Shown piece after piece: positions 24,377 through 31,909 of a stretch of DNA of 64,000 nt. Under the pieces are notes generated by a model. It was not told the origin of the DNA, searched no databases, and saw only the letters and a program-made list of their open reading frames with translations. The stretch covers positions 135,928 through 199,927 of the forward strand of contig CAZQNQ010000007.1 in assembly GCA_964594985.1 (NCBI GenBank), written 5' to 3'. Every line of letters starts with the position of its first letter. The first letter of the stretch is position 1. Position numbers and translations under genes: made by a program. The DNA comes from JADLHS01 sp964594985. GTDB taxonomy: Bacteria; Verrucomicrobiota; Verrucomicrobiia; Limisphaerales; JADLHS01.

Positions 24377-25096
24377 TCAACTGGTTTTCTTTACCCGGCG
24401 ATTCATCCCCCCGAGCAATGCCAGCCCTAAACCGGCCACGGCAAACGTGGATGGCTCCGGAACGATGGTGGGGTTGTCAATGCTGAGATTTATGGGAGAG
24501 GTCGGGAGCGTCACTAGGGATAACTGCACATTGCCAATGGCACTGAAAATAGCATTGAAATTGCTTCCCTCATACGTCTGAAACACGCTGGCAGAATCTA
24601 TGATGGGAAAACTGATACTGGTCCAGACTCCACTAGGCACGGAGAAAGCCACCGTGCTTGCGCCGGGGAAATTAAGCGATGAGGCGAAACGAAGCGTGAA
24701 ACTCAAATCAATGCCCGCATCTTGACGAATGTCGATGCTGAAGGAGGAAACATCCGAGGCAAGCCAGTTTCGGACAAATCCGTCGCCGCTGGCGTCGAAG
24801 TTGTCCTGGCCGCGGAACATGATCGTGCTCCCGCTCGTCGGCGTCGTACGGGTGATGTACCCGTCACTAAGACCAAGCGGGCCGCCTGTGCTGACCCAAG
24901 TGGCAAGAGTCCCACCGCTATCAATCCTCCAGTTCGAAGCATTCGCGGAAAATGTCTCCGTGAAAATCACGTCGGCCTTGGCCGCCTGAGTGCTGCAAGC
25001 CAGAAGCCCAGCTCCGGTGAGCGTCGCCAGTAGCGCGGGGATGGAGGTAAAAAGAGAATTATTTTGGGTGGCCCAAGTTTTCTGAGTTTTATTCAT
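24377..25096 (-). CDS. PEP-CTERM exported protein
   Basis: 239 residues from ATG 25096 (MNKTQKTWATQNN); an earlier in-frame start adds a non-signal tail. A signal-like segment (ALLATLTGAGLLACSTQAAKA) precedes a beta-sandwich, lectin-like region (IFTETFSANASNWRIDSGG, GYITRTTPTSGSTIMFRGQD, SSFSIDIRQDAGIDLSFTL). The C terminus VPEPSTFAVAGLGLALLGG plus RRVKK is a canonical PEP-CTERM sorting signal. Its jelly-roll-like region suggests a ligand-binding surface protein; the ligand is unknown. It is the first gene of the leftward exported-protein series. Confidence 0.82.
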   Translation of the reverse strand: MNKTQKTWATQNNSLFTSIPALLATLTGAGLLACSTQAAKADVIFTETFSANASNWRIDSGGTLATWVSTGGPLGLSDGYITRTTPTSGSTIMFRGQDNFDASGDGFVRNWLASDVSSFSIDIRQDAGIDLSFTLRFASSLNFPGASTVAFSVPSGVWTSISFPIIDSASVFQTYEGSNFNAIFSAIGNVQLSLVTLPTSPINLSIDNPTIVPEPSTFAVAGLGLALLGGMNRRVKKTS

Positions 25097-25260
25097 ATCA
25101 AATAATTTTGTTTCATCACAAGGACTGCCTCGTGACGCATTAGTTGATACCAAACCTCTCTCCCGCCCGCTGCCGGAGGCTTGTTATTTATTGTCGGCGG
25201 TTTGCGGGAAGCAGAGAAATCCCATCTTTTTGTATGATTCCGCTCCGTGAAAAAACGGAC

Positions 25261-25283
25261 GCCCGCGACGAATCGTCGCGGGC
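25261..25283. other. Perfect GC-rich hairpin between PEP-CTERM gene and mnmE
   Basis: GCCCGCGACG-AAT-CGTCGCGGGC is a 10-bp perfect stem with a 3-nt loop, flanked by AAAACGGAC and GTTCGGCGTTTT, which extend the symmetry. The T-rich end points rightward, as for a terminator, yet no plus-strand gene lies immediately upstream. It sits 0.15 kb before mnmE, so attenuation of that gene is possible but unproven. The rest of 25097-25404 shows nothing recognised. Confidence 0.45.
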
Positions 25284-25428
25284 GTTCGGCGTTTTGTTTT
25301 GTATTCCCAGTCGTTCCAACCCTCCTTGGAAAGCAGCTTGCCCGGTCTGGTGGGCGGGCGCTTCCTGACGCTTGCCAAAGGTTTGCGGTGCCTTGCGGGA
25401 AGCGATGGCAACCCGCAAACTCCCGTTG

Positions 25429-26952
25429 ATGTTTGCCGACACCATTGCCGCCATCGCCACGCCGCTCGGCGAAGGCGGCCTCGCGGTCATCCGCATTTCC
25501 GGACCGCACGCGCTCGCGGTGGCGGATCAGGCGTTCACGCCGGTCGGCCCGTATGCCAGCAAGCCCAGCGCGGCGGTGAGTCACACGATCCATTACGGCA
25601 AAGTCCTGCGGGCCGGCCAGCAGGTGGACGAAGTGCTTTGCGCCGTGATGCGCGCCCCGCGCACGTTCACGCGCGAGGACGTGGTGGAGATCACCTGTCA
25701 CGGCGGCGTGCTTTCGACCAAGACCGTTTTCGACACGGTGCTCGAATGCGGCGCGCGTCCGGCGTTGCCCGGCGAATTCACGCAACGCGCGTTTCTCAAC
25801 GGGCGCCTTGATCTCGCGCAAGCCGAAGCCGTCGCGGATTTGATCCACGCGCGCACGGAACTCGCCCTCAGCGCCGCGAACGAACAACTCGCCGGTAAGT
25901 TGTCCCAACGCATCAATCAATTGCGCGATGAATTGATGCTCACGCTGGCGCACATCGAGGCGCACATTGATTTTCCCGAGGAAGACATCGCGCCGGACAC
26001 TCGGGCGCAACTGGAAGGTCGCATGGCGCGAGGCATCGCGTTCATGGAGGAACTGTTGCGCACGGCAAACGAAGGACAGATTCTCCGGCGCGGCATCCGC
26101 GCCGCGATCATCGGTCGTCCCAACGCGGGCAAGTCCAGCCTGCTCAATCAACTGCTCGGCCACGACCGCGCCATCGTCTCGCACATCGCGGGCACGACGC
26201 GCGACACGATCGAGGAGACGGCGAACGTGCGCGGGATTCCGGTGGTGTTCATTGACACGGCGGGTTTGCGCGAGGCGAGGGACGAGATCGAGAGCGAAGG
26301 CATCCGGCGCAGTCGTGAATCACTGGCCAAGGCGGAGCTGATCCTGCACGTGCTCGATGCCAGCGAGCCGTTGCACGCGGAAGATGAAAAACTGTTCGCG
26401 GAGTTCGCGGCCAAGAAACGCATTGTGGTCCGCAACAAGATTGATTTGCCGGTGAAGCTGGTCATGAAACCCCTCACCCCGGCCCTCTCCCCATCCGATG
26501 GGGCGAGGGGGAAACGCTCCCCGCTACAGGGCAAAGCCAAGGCTGAATCTAACTCGATCAGCGTACAACAATCTGAGAGTGCTCAATTCCTGTCCCCTCT
26601 CCCCGGGGGAGAGGGGCAGGGTGAGGGCGAGCGTGTGCCGATGGTGGACGTGTGCAGCAAAACCGGCGACGGCCTCGAGCTACTCAAGGACGCCATCAAA
26701 GCGCTCGTGTGGTCGGGCCGCATCACGGCGGAGATGGCGCAGGTGACGATCAACTCGCGGCATCAGGATGCGTTGAAGCGGGCGAGCAGCAGTCTGCGGC
26801 TGGCGCTGGAGGCGATGCGTGGGGACGCGTCGCTGGAATTTGTCGCGCTGGATTTGCGGCAGGGCATTGCTGCCGTCGGCGAGATCGTTGGCAAGACCAC
26901 GACCGAAGATCTGCTCGACGCGGTCTTCAGCCAGTTTTGCATCGGCAAGTGA
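25429..26952 (+). CDS. mnmE: tRNA modification GTPase MnmE (TrmE)
   Basis: 507 residues from ATG 25429 (MFADTIAAIATPLGEGG, the usual start); ATG 25405 is a possible alternative. With MnmG it modifies U34 of tRNAs (cmnm5U). The N-terminal tetrahydrofolate-binding domain includes GGVLSTK and PGEFTQRAFLNGRLDLAQAE. The G domain has GRPNAGKSSLLN (G1), the AGTTRDTIEE K-loop (G2), DTAGLR (G3) and NKID (G4), and the C terminus is CIGK with the catalytic Cys. Between G4 and the G5-like VCSKTGDG lies an extra stretch of about 55-65 residues encoded by a palindromic repeat element, accounting for the length above the usual 450-460. The frame stays open through it. Confidence 0.96.
   Translation: MFADTIAAIATPLGEGGLAVIRISGPHALAVADQAFTPVGPYASKPSAAVSHTIHYGKVLRAGQQVDEVLCAVMRAPRTFTREDVVEITCHGGVLSTKTVFDTVLECGARPALPGEFTQRAFLNGRLDLAQAEAVADLIHARTELALSAANEQLAGKLSQRINQLRDELMLTLAHIEAHIDFPEEDIAPDTRAQLEGRMARGIAFMEELLRTANEGQILRRGIRAAIIGRPNAGKSSLLNQLLGHDRAIVSHIAGTTRDTIEETANVRGIPVVFIDTAGLREARDEIESEGIRRSRESLAKAELILHVLDASEPLHAEDEKLFAEFAAKKRIVVRNKIDLPVKLVMKPLTPALSPSDGARGKRSPLQGKAKAESNSISVQQSESAQFLSPLPGGEGQGEGERVPMVDVCSKTGDGLELLKDAIKALVWSGRITAEMAQVTINSRHQDALKRASSSLRLALEAMRGDASLEFVALDLRQGIAAVGEIVGKTTTEDLLDAVFSQFCIGK
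26470..26633. repeat. CCCTCACCC/GGTGAGGG element inserted in frame in mnmE
   Basis: The left half CCCCTCACCCCGGCCC with a CTCTCCCCATCCGATGGGGCG hairpin and the right half CCCTCTCCCCGGGGGAGAGG followed by GGGTGAGGGCGAGCG are mutually inverted. About 80 bp of unrelated sequence separates them. Translated residues are about 348-402, beginning PLTPALSPSDGARG and ending LSPLPGGEGQGEGE. Confidence 0.88.
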
Positions 26953-26964
26953 AGCCGGGGGCGG

Positions 26965-28596
26965 TTACGACTCCTTTTTGGCCGGCGGCGCAAACCACTT
27001 TTCCTTCGGCACAATCGCGGCCTGCGGTGGATTGGCGAGGTAATGCGGCGACATGATCTGCACGCCGTATTCATTGAACACATCCTGGGTGTGGGCGTGC
27101 AATTCCGACAACACTTCGGGGCGCTGCATGGGTGTTTCCAGCGCGACGCGCAGTTCGTATTCCACGTAAAAATCGGAGAGGGCGCGTTGCAGCACGATGT
27201 GTTCTGGTTTGGATTTCAAACCGGTGGTGCGCCGGGCGGCTTCGAGCAACATCGCATGAACCTGGCGCCAGGGAGTGTTGTAGCCGACGGTCACCGTCAC
27301 GGGAATTTGCACGCCGACGGTTTCGTTCAGGCACGAGTAATTGATCAGGGTGCCGTTGGAAATCTGGCTGTTGGCCAGGACGACCTCCTCATTGCGCCGG
27401 GTCACCAGTCGCGACGAGAAGAAGCCGATGCTGGCCACCGTGCCTTCGTATTCGCCGATCCGGATGTAATCGCCGGGCCGGCAGGCGCGATTGTAGATCA
27501 CCGTCAGGCCACCGATCAGTTGAGCGATCAGATTGCTGGAGCCGACGGAGATCATGAGGCCGGCCATCACGCTGATGCCGCGGAACGCGGGCGTCTGGCT
27601 GCCGGGGATGTAGGGGAAGGCGACGATGATGGCGGTGAGCCAGATGAGCAGGGTGATCAGGCGTTGCGTGATGGGGGCGGTGGAGGGATCAAAGAAGCGC
27701 GACTGGCTCTTGCCGCGGGCGATCGCGACGAAGAACCGCCGGTTGGCCGTCGAGGCGAAGCGAGCCAGTCCGGCGATGACAAGCACGATGCCCAGGTCGG
27801 GCAAGGATTCCACAGCGCTCTGGCCCAGCTTGCCCAGGGTGGCCAGGAATTGTTTGTGCAACTCTTCGCCGAGCGGGCGGGTGAGGGGGAAGAGTTGCAG
27901 CACGAATTCCAGCCAGAGAAAAACGGCGCTGATGATCACCAGCCAGAACACCAGGCTCGTCAGACTGCGCAGCACCGCAACCACATTTTGCAGGCCGATG
28001 ATCCGCAGCGAATGGGATTTGATCCGATCGGCCTTGCTGGCGGTGAGCTTGATGAGCCGGCTTTCGACCCACCGCCGGTTCCGCGCCAGCAGCCAGATGA
28101 GTACGATCACGCCCAGAGTTGCCCCGATGGTGTAGGCCCCGGCTTTGATCAGGTACTTGCGACTGTGGAGTTCCTCCAGTTCCCCGATGGCCTGACTGAG
28201 CCGATGTTCGGTCGTGACGCGCTGCGAATCCAGCGTTTCCCCGGCCAGTTCATCCACGTCCCCGGGCAAGATGAAGAACACGGTCTGCCCATGCACGCGC
28301 AACTCCACTTTGCCGTCCCAAGGCAGTGCTTCCACCCGGACGCCCGGGATTTTGGTCATGGCCTGTTCGATCCGCGCCGCGGCGGCATCCCGCCGTTGTT
28401 CGGGTGTGTAGGTGCCGAGCGTGGCGCGAAAGATCATGACCTCGCGGTTCAATACTTTCAACTTGGCGGGCGGGACGGCGGTGGTGGCAACGGTGTTGCT
28501 TTGAGCGATGGCGTGGAGCGGCAACATTCCCGCGAGCAGCAAAGCCAGGCCAGGCAGTAGGCGGAAAACTCGCACGGGGTAGATCAGGCGATTCAT
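26965..28596 (-). CDS. Mechanosensitive ion channel family protein (MscS-like)
   Basis: 543 residues with a signal peptide (LLPGLALLLAGMLPLHAIAQ). A periplasmic region of about 120 residues (VMIFRATLGTYTPEQRRDAA ... VELRVHGQTVFFILPGDVD) is followed by membrane helices near 155-175, 205-235, 270-290 and 320-340. The pore segment GISVMAGLMISVGSSNLIAQ and the beta domain start NRACRPGDYIRIGEYEGTV are the MscS core; ADSQISNG-like VLANSQISNGTLINYS follows. It releases solutes on membrane tension. The preceding small lipoprotein gene starts 194 bp upstream of its ATG on the same strand and may be co-transcribed. Confidence 0.9.
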   Translation of the reverse strand: MNRLIYPVRVFRLLPGLALLLAGMLPLHAIAQSNTVATTAVPPAKLKVLNREVMIFRATLGTYTPEQRRDAAAARIEQAMTKIPGVRVEALPWDGKVELRVHGQTVFFILPGDVDELAGETLDSQRVTTEHRLSQAIGELEELHSRKYLIKAGAYTIGATLGVIVLIWLLARNRRWVESRLIKLTASKADRIKSHSLRIIGLQNVVAVLRSLTSLVFWLVIISAVFLWLEFVLQLFPLTRPLGEELHKQFLATLGKLGQSAVESLPDLGIVLVIAGLARFASTANRRFFVAIARGKSQSRFFDPSTAPITQRLITLLIWLTAIIVAFPYIPGSQTPAFRGISVMAGLMISVGSSNLIAQLIGGLTVIYNRACRPGDYIRIGEYEGTVASIGFFSSRLVTRRNEEVVLANSQISNGTLINYSCLNETVGVQIPVTVTVGYNTPWRQVHAMLLEAARRTTGLKSKPEHIVLQRALSDFYVEYELRVALETPMQRPEVLSELHAHTQDVFNEYGVQIMSPHYLANPPQAAIVPKEKWFAPPAKKES

Positions 28597-28625
28597 AGGC
28601 GTTTTGCGTCGTTAAAAGTTTTGGT

Positions 28626-28790
28626 TTACTCCGGTGGCTGGGGTGGAGATTCAAGTTCATCCTGCCCGGGGAGCGGCTTGCGGGAATGCAGACTGCCGCA
28701 GCCGGTCAGGCCGGACAACGTGACCAGAACCAACAACAGGAAGCACGACTGTTGGGCGTATCGCAAGCTTCTGGGTTGGCGGGCCGACAT
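28626..28790 (-). CDS. Small predicted lipoprotein
   Basis: 54 residues from ATG 28790 (MSARQPRSLRYAQQS). A hydrophobic stretch FLLLVLVTLSGLTGC ends in a good lipobox (LTGC), giving a mature peptide of about 22 residues rich in Pro, Ser and Glu. Lipidation is inferred from the motif. It lies just upstream of the MscS-like gene in the same direction. Confidence 0.5.
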   Translation of the reverse strand: MSARQPRSLRYAQQSCFLLLVLVTLSGLTGCGSLHSRKPLPGQDELESPPQPPE

Positions 28791-28859
28791 GTGCGTCAGC
28801 TTGATTGCGCCGCCCAAGACGGTCAACGCTGAACTGGCAGCAAGCTGCTTGGAGGGTGG

Positions 28860-29624
28860 CTACGACTTATGTTCAAAACTGCCGGTCTGCAGAAAATGGA
28901 TCGTCTGTCGGATCACCGTTTTGTTCTTCATCAGGAACGGATGCGTGGCGCGGAGGACGAGATGGTCGGTCATGCCTGCGAGCTTGGTGCGCTCGACGGA
29001 AACTTTTCCGTCATCGCGACCAGGGATGAGCAGGCTGTTGATCCAGTTGATGGAACGATTGCCCGCAATGACGCCCACGCTGACGTTGGGCGGGCCGATA
29101 CGGTTGGGCGCAGAATCGGGCGCGGTGCCGAGTTCGCTTCCCGCCGGCCCGTTGATCTTCTGGAACAACCACCACGAGCCGAGTTTGTCCACGATCTCGC
29201 TGCCTTGATTCGGCGGGCCGAGCATGACGACGCGTCCGGCGTTTGTGAGCGGATGCCGCGCAAGATAATCGCGGACCAGAATCCCGCCAAGCGAGTGGCC
29301 GACGAAATGGATGCGGGTGGCCCCGGCGGTTTCACAGTCGCGGATGGCGGGCGCGAGAACAGATTCGCTCAAGGTGGCGACGGTATTGGTGCGCGAGGGA
29401 TAATCAATGTTCCAGACCTGATAACCAGCGGCGGTCAGGGCACGTTCCATCGCGTGCATGGAGGCATTGGAGCGGCACAACCCGTGGAGGAGAATGACGT
29501 GTTCGTTCATGGGGGCGGCGGGGGTAGTGAAAGGAAAAAGAATCACAAAAGCCGTGAGAGCTGTTGTCGCAAACACGGCAATTGGGGAAAACCGCTTAAG
29601 TTCAATTGCTAGTCGCTTTTGCAT
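28860..29624 (-). CDS. Exported alpha/beta-hydrolase (lipase/acyltransferase-like)
   Basis: 254 residues with an N-terminal hydrophobic signal (FATTALTAFVILFPF). The hydrolase core begins EHVILLHGLCRSNASMHAM (oxyanion HG), followed by GYQVWNIDYPSR and the nucleophile elbow FVGHSLGGILVRDYL with Ser111; MLGPPNQGSE is typical of triacylglycerol-lipase/PGAP1-like members. Asp and His of the triad are probably in PGRDDGKVS and LRATHPFLM. Probable periplasmic or membrane-attached esterase; substrate unknown. The preceding gene on this strand is the 123-residue membrane protein, 21 bp away. Confidence 0.83.
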   Translation of the reverse strand: MQKRLAIELKRFSPIAVFATTALTAFVILFPFTTPAAPMNEHVILLHGLCRSNASMHAMERALTAAGYQVWNIDYPSRTNTVATLSESVLAPAIRDCETAGATRIHFVGHSLGGILVRDYLARHPLTNAGRVVMLGPPNQGSEIVDKLGSWWLFQKINGPAGSELGTAPDSAPNRIGPPNVSVGVIAGNRSINWINSLLIPGRDDGKVSVERTKLAGMTDHLVLRATHPFLMKNKTVIRQTIHFLQTGSFEHKS

Positions 29625-29645
29625 TTTGCGAATCGTTAGCCAGAG

Positions 29646-30017
29646 CTACCAAACAAGCAACCAACGAGGTGCAAAGAGTGAGTTGACGCATCCTCCAAGA
29701 ACAATTTCACCACGTTTCGCTTCTTCAACCGCCTCACCCATTGGCGCCCCGTAAAGAACAGGAAGTAGTTTTGGTGGGCCTGGGCGAGTTTTGAAACTCA
29801 AGTCCATGGGTAAAATTGTGAGGATGATGGCACCAAGCCAAAATGCGTTTCTCAGTTTCTTTCTTTGACCTGAACGAACGAAAAGGCAAGTGGTCAGGCA
29901 GAGAAACGCCAAAATCAATACAGAGATGCGAAAGCAAACGAGTGTCCAAAAGACAATACAAACCACGATGATTACCAAATTGAAAAACTGGTTAATCAGT
30001 TTGGCGTTTGGCTTCAC
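29646..30017 (-). CDS. Small membrane protein, unknown
   Basis: 123 residues from ATG 30017. Three hydrophobic stretches lie at about residues 12-28 (FNLVIIVVCIVFWTLVCF), 30-47 (SVLILAFLCLTTCLFV) and 58-70 (AFWLGAIILTILP); the second half (LLPVLYGAPMGEAVEEAKRG) is soluble. No family is recognised. It is markedly AT-richer than its neighbours, nadA and the hydrolase, and looks like a recent insertion between them, though I found no duplicated host sequence here. Confidence 0.55.
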   Translation of the reverse strand: MKPNAKLINQFFNLVIIVVCIVFWTLVCFRISVLILAFLCLTTCLFVRSGQRKKLRNAFWLGAIILTILPMDLSFKTRPGPPKLLPVLYGAPMGEAVEEAKRGEIVLGGCVNSLFAPRWLLVW

Positions 30018-30039
30018 GTTTGCAGGATGTTGAGAAGCG

Positions 30040-31065
30040 TTATTTCTTTGCCGAAATCTCCAGCATCCGCTCGATGGGCAGGCGGGCGCGTTGGAGAATG
30101 TGCTCGGGCAATTCGACGCGTGGGGCGAGGTTCTTCATGCAGTCGCGGACTTTTTCGAGCGTATTCATTTTCATGAATTTGCACTCGCTGCAGCGGCAGT
30201 TGTCGCCGGGCATCCGCATCACGTCCTGCGTGGGCGCGCAGAAAAATTCCTTGTCCGGACATTCCTTCTGCATGCGATGGATGATGCCCGATTCGGTCAC
30301 GATGACGAATTGCTTCGCGGGATCGTTCTTGCAGAAGGTGATCATCTTCTCGGTTGAACACACGGCGTCTGCGAGGTTGCGGACTTCGCGGAGGCTCTCG
30401 GGATGAACGATAACTTTCGCGTTCGGAAATTTCTCCTTGGCGCGGAGCACGGCGTCGCGTTGGAACTCGACGTGCGCGTAACAGTTGCCTTTCCAGAGCG
30501 TCATGGGGCGTCCGGTCTGTTCCATGACCCATTGGCCGAGGTTTTCGTCGGGGACGAAGAGCAGGTCTTTGTCCTTGGGCGCGGCGTTGACGATCTTCTC
30601 CGCGTTGCCGCTGGTGACGATGACGTCGCAGAGCGCTTTGACGGCAGCGCTGCAATTGATGTAGGCGACGGTCCAGAAGTTGGGATTGGTGGCCTGCAAC
30701 TTGGCGAGTTCCGGCGCGGGGCAGCTTTCTTCGAGTGAGCAACCGGCGTCCTTGTCCGGCAGCACGACGATTTTGTTGGGGTTCAGAATCTTTGCGGTCT
30801 CGGCCATGAAATGCACGCCGCAGAAAACGATGACATCGGCATCGGTTTTGGCGGCTTGTTGCGCGAGGCCGAGCGAGTCGCCGACGTAATCCGCGACGTC
30901 CTGGATCTCCGGCACTTGATAATTGTGCGCGAGGATGACGGCGTTGAGCTGCTTCTTGAGGGTGTAGATTTCCTTGGCGAGCGGTTCAAACCGCTCTTTG
31001 CTCATGCCGGGGCGCAGCTTGAGTTCGCCCAAGTTTACCGTCGCGAGTCCGCTCGTCTCTGTCAT
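30040..31065 (-). CDS. nadA: Quinolinate synthase A (NAD biosynthesis)
   Basis: 341 residues, a [4Fe-4S] enzyme that condenses iminoaspartate with dihydroxyacetone phosphate to quinolinate. Family motifs are LAHNYQVPEIQDVADYVGDS, VIVFCGVHFMAETAKILNP, the LPDKDAGCSLEESC segment with a cluster Cys, VAYINCSAAVKAL, VHPESLREV and a C-terminal CAPTQDVMRMPGDNCRCSEC region with further Cys. The length is typical. No nadB or nadC is adjacent. The start ATG 31065 gives MTETSGLATVNLGELKLRPG. Confidence 0.96.
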   Translation of the reverse strand: MTETSGLATVNLGELKLRPGMSKERFEPLAKEIYTLKKQLNAVILAHNYQVPEIQDVADYVGDSLGLAQQAAKTDADVIVFCGVHFMAETAKILNPNKIVVLPDKDAGCSLEESCPAPELAKLQATNPNFWTVAYINCSAAVKALCDVIVTSGNAEKIVNAAPKDKDLLFVPDENLGQWVMEQTGRPMTLWKGNCYAHVEFQRDAVLRAKEKFPNAKVIVHPESLREVRNLADAVCSTEKMITFCKNDPAKQFVIVTESGIIHRMQKECPDKEFFCAPTQDVMRMPGDNCRCSECKFMKMNTLEKVRDCMKNLAPRVELPEHILQRARLPIERMLEISAKK

Positions 31066-31180
31066 ACGAGCAAGGTACCGGCGAACGCTGGGGGCGTCAA
31101 TTGTCGGGGGGATGGGGCAAGCCGACTGAAATTGTCAGGTAGCGATGCGTAGTCCTTAGCGCGCGTAACAAAAGACCGTT

Positions 31181-31261
31181 GCAGGTAGGGCGCGTCAGTC
31201 CCTGCGCGCCGTTCCGCGTCAGCCAGACGCCGGCGCGCAGGGACTGACGCGCCCTACCTGC
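31181..31261. repeat. 31-bp perfect inverted repeat
   Basis: The left arm (31181-31211, starting GCAGGTAGGGCGCGTCAGTC) and the right arm (31231-31261) are exact reverse complements over 31 bp with a 19-nt loop. No T-run follows. It lies downstream of nothing convergent and upstream of nadA, inside the gene-free stretch 31066-31438. Confidence 0.9.
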
Positions 31262-31288
31262 CGCGGCAAAAAGTTCATTTTGTTACTG

Positions 31289-31355
31289 GCTCTTAATCTT
31301 AATCTTCGGCTCGGTGGGATTAAGATTAAGAGCAAGATTACGATTAAGATCAAAG
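31289..31355. repeat. TTAATCTTAATC-type inverted repeat
   Basis: GCTCTTAATCTTAATC (31289-31304) and its perfect inverse (31318-31333) are separated by 13 nt; further AAGATTACGATTAAGATC copies continue to about 31355. A second, larger copy is at 61947-62027. Confidence 0.88.
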
Positions 31356-31438
31356 CCGAGCACGGGAGAGCAGGGGGATTGTTTTCCAAAGACCCCGGCG
31401 TTCGTCGGAACGAAGGCCGGGGCTTGAGTGCGTCGTCT

Positions 31439-31615
31439 TCAGTGCGACGCGACGGTCATGCTGCCCGCCGTAGCGGTGGCAGAGGGAGCGTTCGTGACGT
31501 AGATGAACGCTGGAGAGGTCTCCAGTTTCACGTCCGTTGCGGCGATGTAGCCAATGACGGTCAGAACGACCACATTGACGGCTACCGACAACACGAGTGC
31601 TGTTTTTGTTTTCAT
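31439..31615 (-). CDS. Very small exported or membrane-anchored protein
   Basis: 58 residues from ATG 31615, chosen because GGAGG stands five bases upstream, the clearest ribosome binding site in the region. It has one N-terminal hydrophobic segment (ALVLSVAVNVVVLTVIGYIA) and a short Thr/Ala/Ser-rich tail (YVTNAPSATATAGSM). No family is recognised. The DNA between it and the pyrophosphatase start (31616-31909) shows no other gene. Confidence 0.6.
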   Translation of the reverse strand: MKTKTALVLSVAVNVVVLTVIGYIAATDVKLETSPAFIYVTNAPSATATAGSMTVASH

Positions 31616-31909
31616 GTTACCTCCAATTTCAGTTTCAGTGTTCAACATGCGAGGCTTAAACAAACGCCCCGCACTACCAATGGTATAGCGACCAGTGTGC
31701 CAGCCCATCAGATAGCGCTTTTTGTGCAGAAATCGTAGTTATTTGCCCGTTTTCAGCCGACTCCACATGAAAGTCCCTGTTGCGCTTTTTTCAAATTGGC
31801 CAAACCCATCCAGAGCAAAACCTTGCGGGGGACAGCGCCTGAACCCGTTGGATTACACCCTTTTGCTTGAAGCATCAGCGGCGCATCCCTACTCTCCGCC
31901 GCCTGTCGC

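Noticed and set aside
25093..26184. Long minus-strand frame of 363 codons opposite mnmE
   Set aside because: It is an antisense shadow of mnmE with Arg/Ala/His-rich low-information sequence; mnmE motifs on the plus strand are unambiguous.
27043..28560. 505-codon plus-strand frame opposite the MscS-like gene
   Set aside because: Shadow frame typical of high-GC DNA; composition is His/Gly/Asp-rich and unlike any protein family, whereas the minus strand has a clear MscS pore.
29646..30017. Fourth passenger gene of the duplicated-host-end type
   Set aside because: It is AT-rich and sits between two host genes, but no duplicated end of nadA or of the hydrolase gene could be found beside it.
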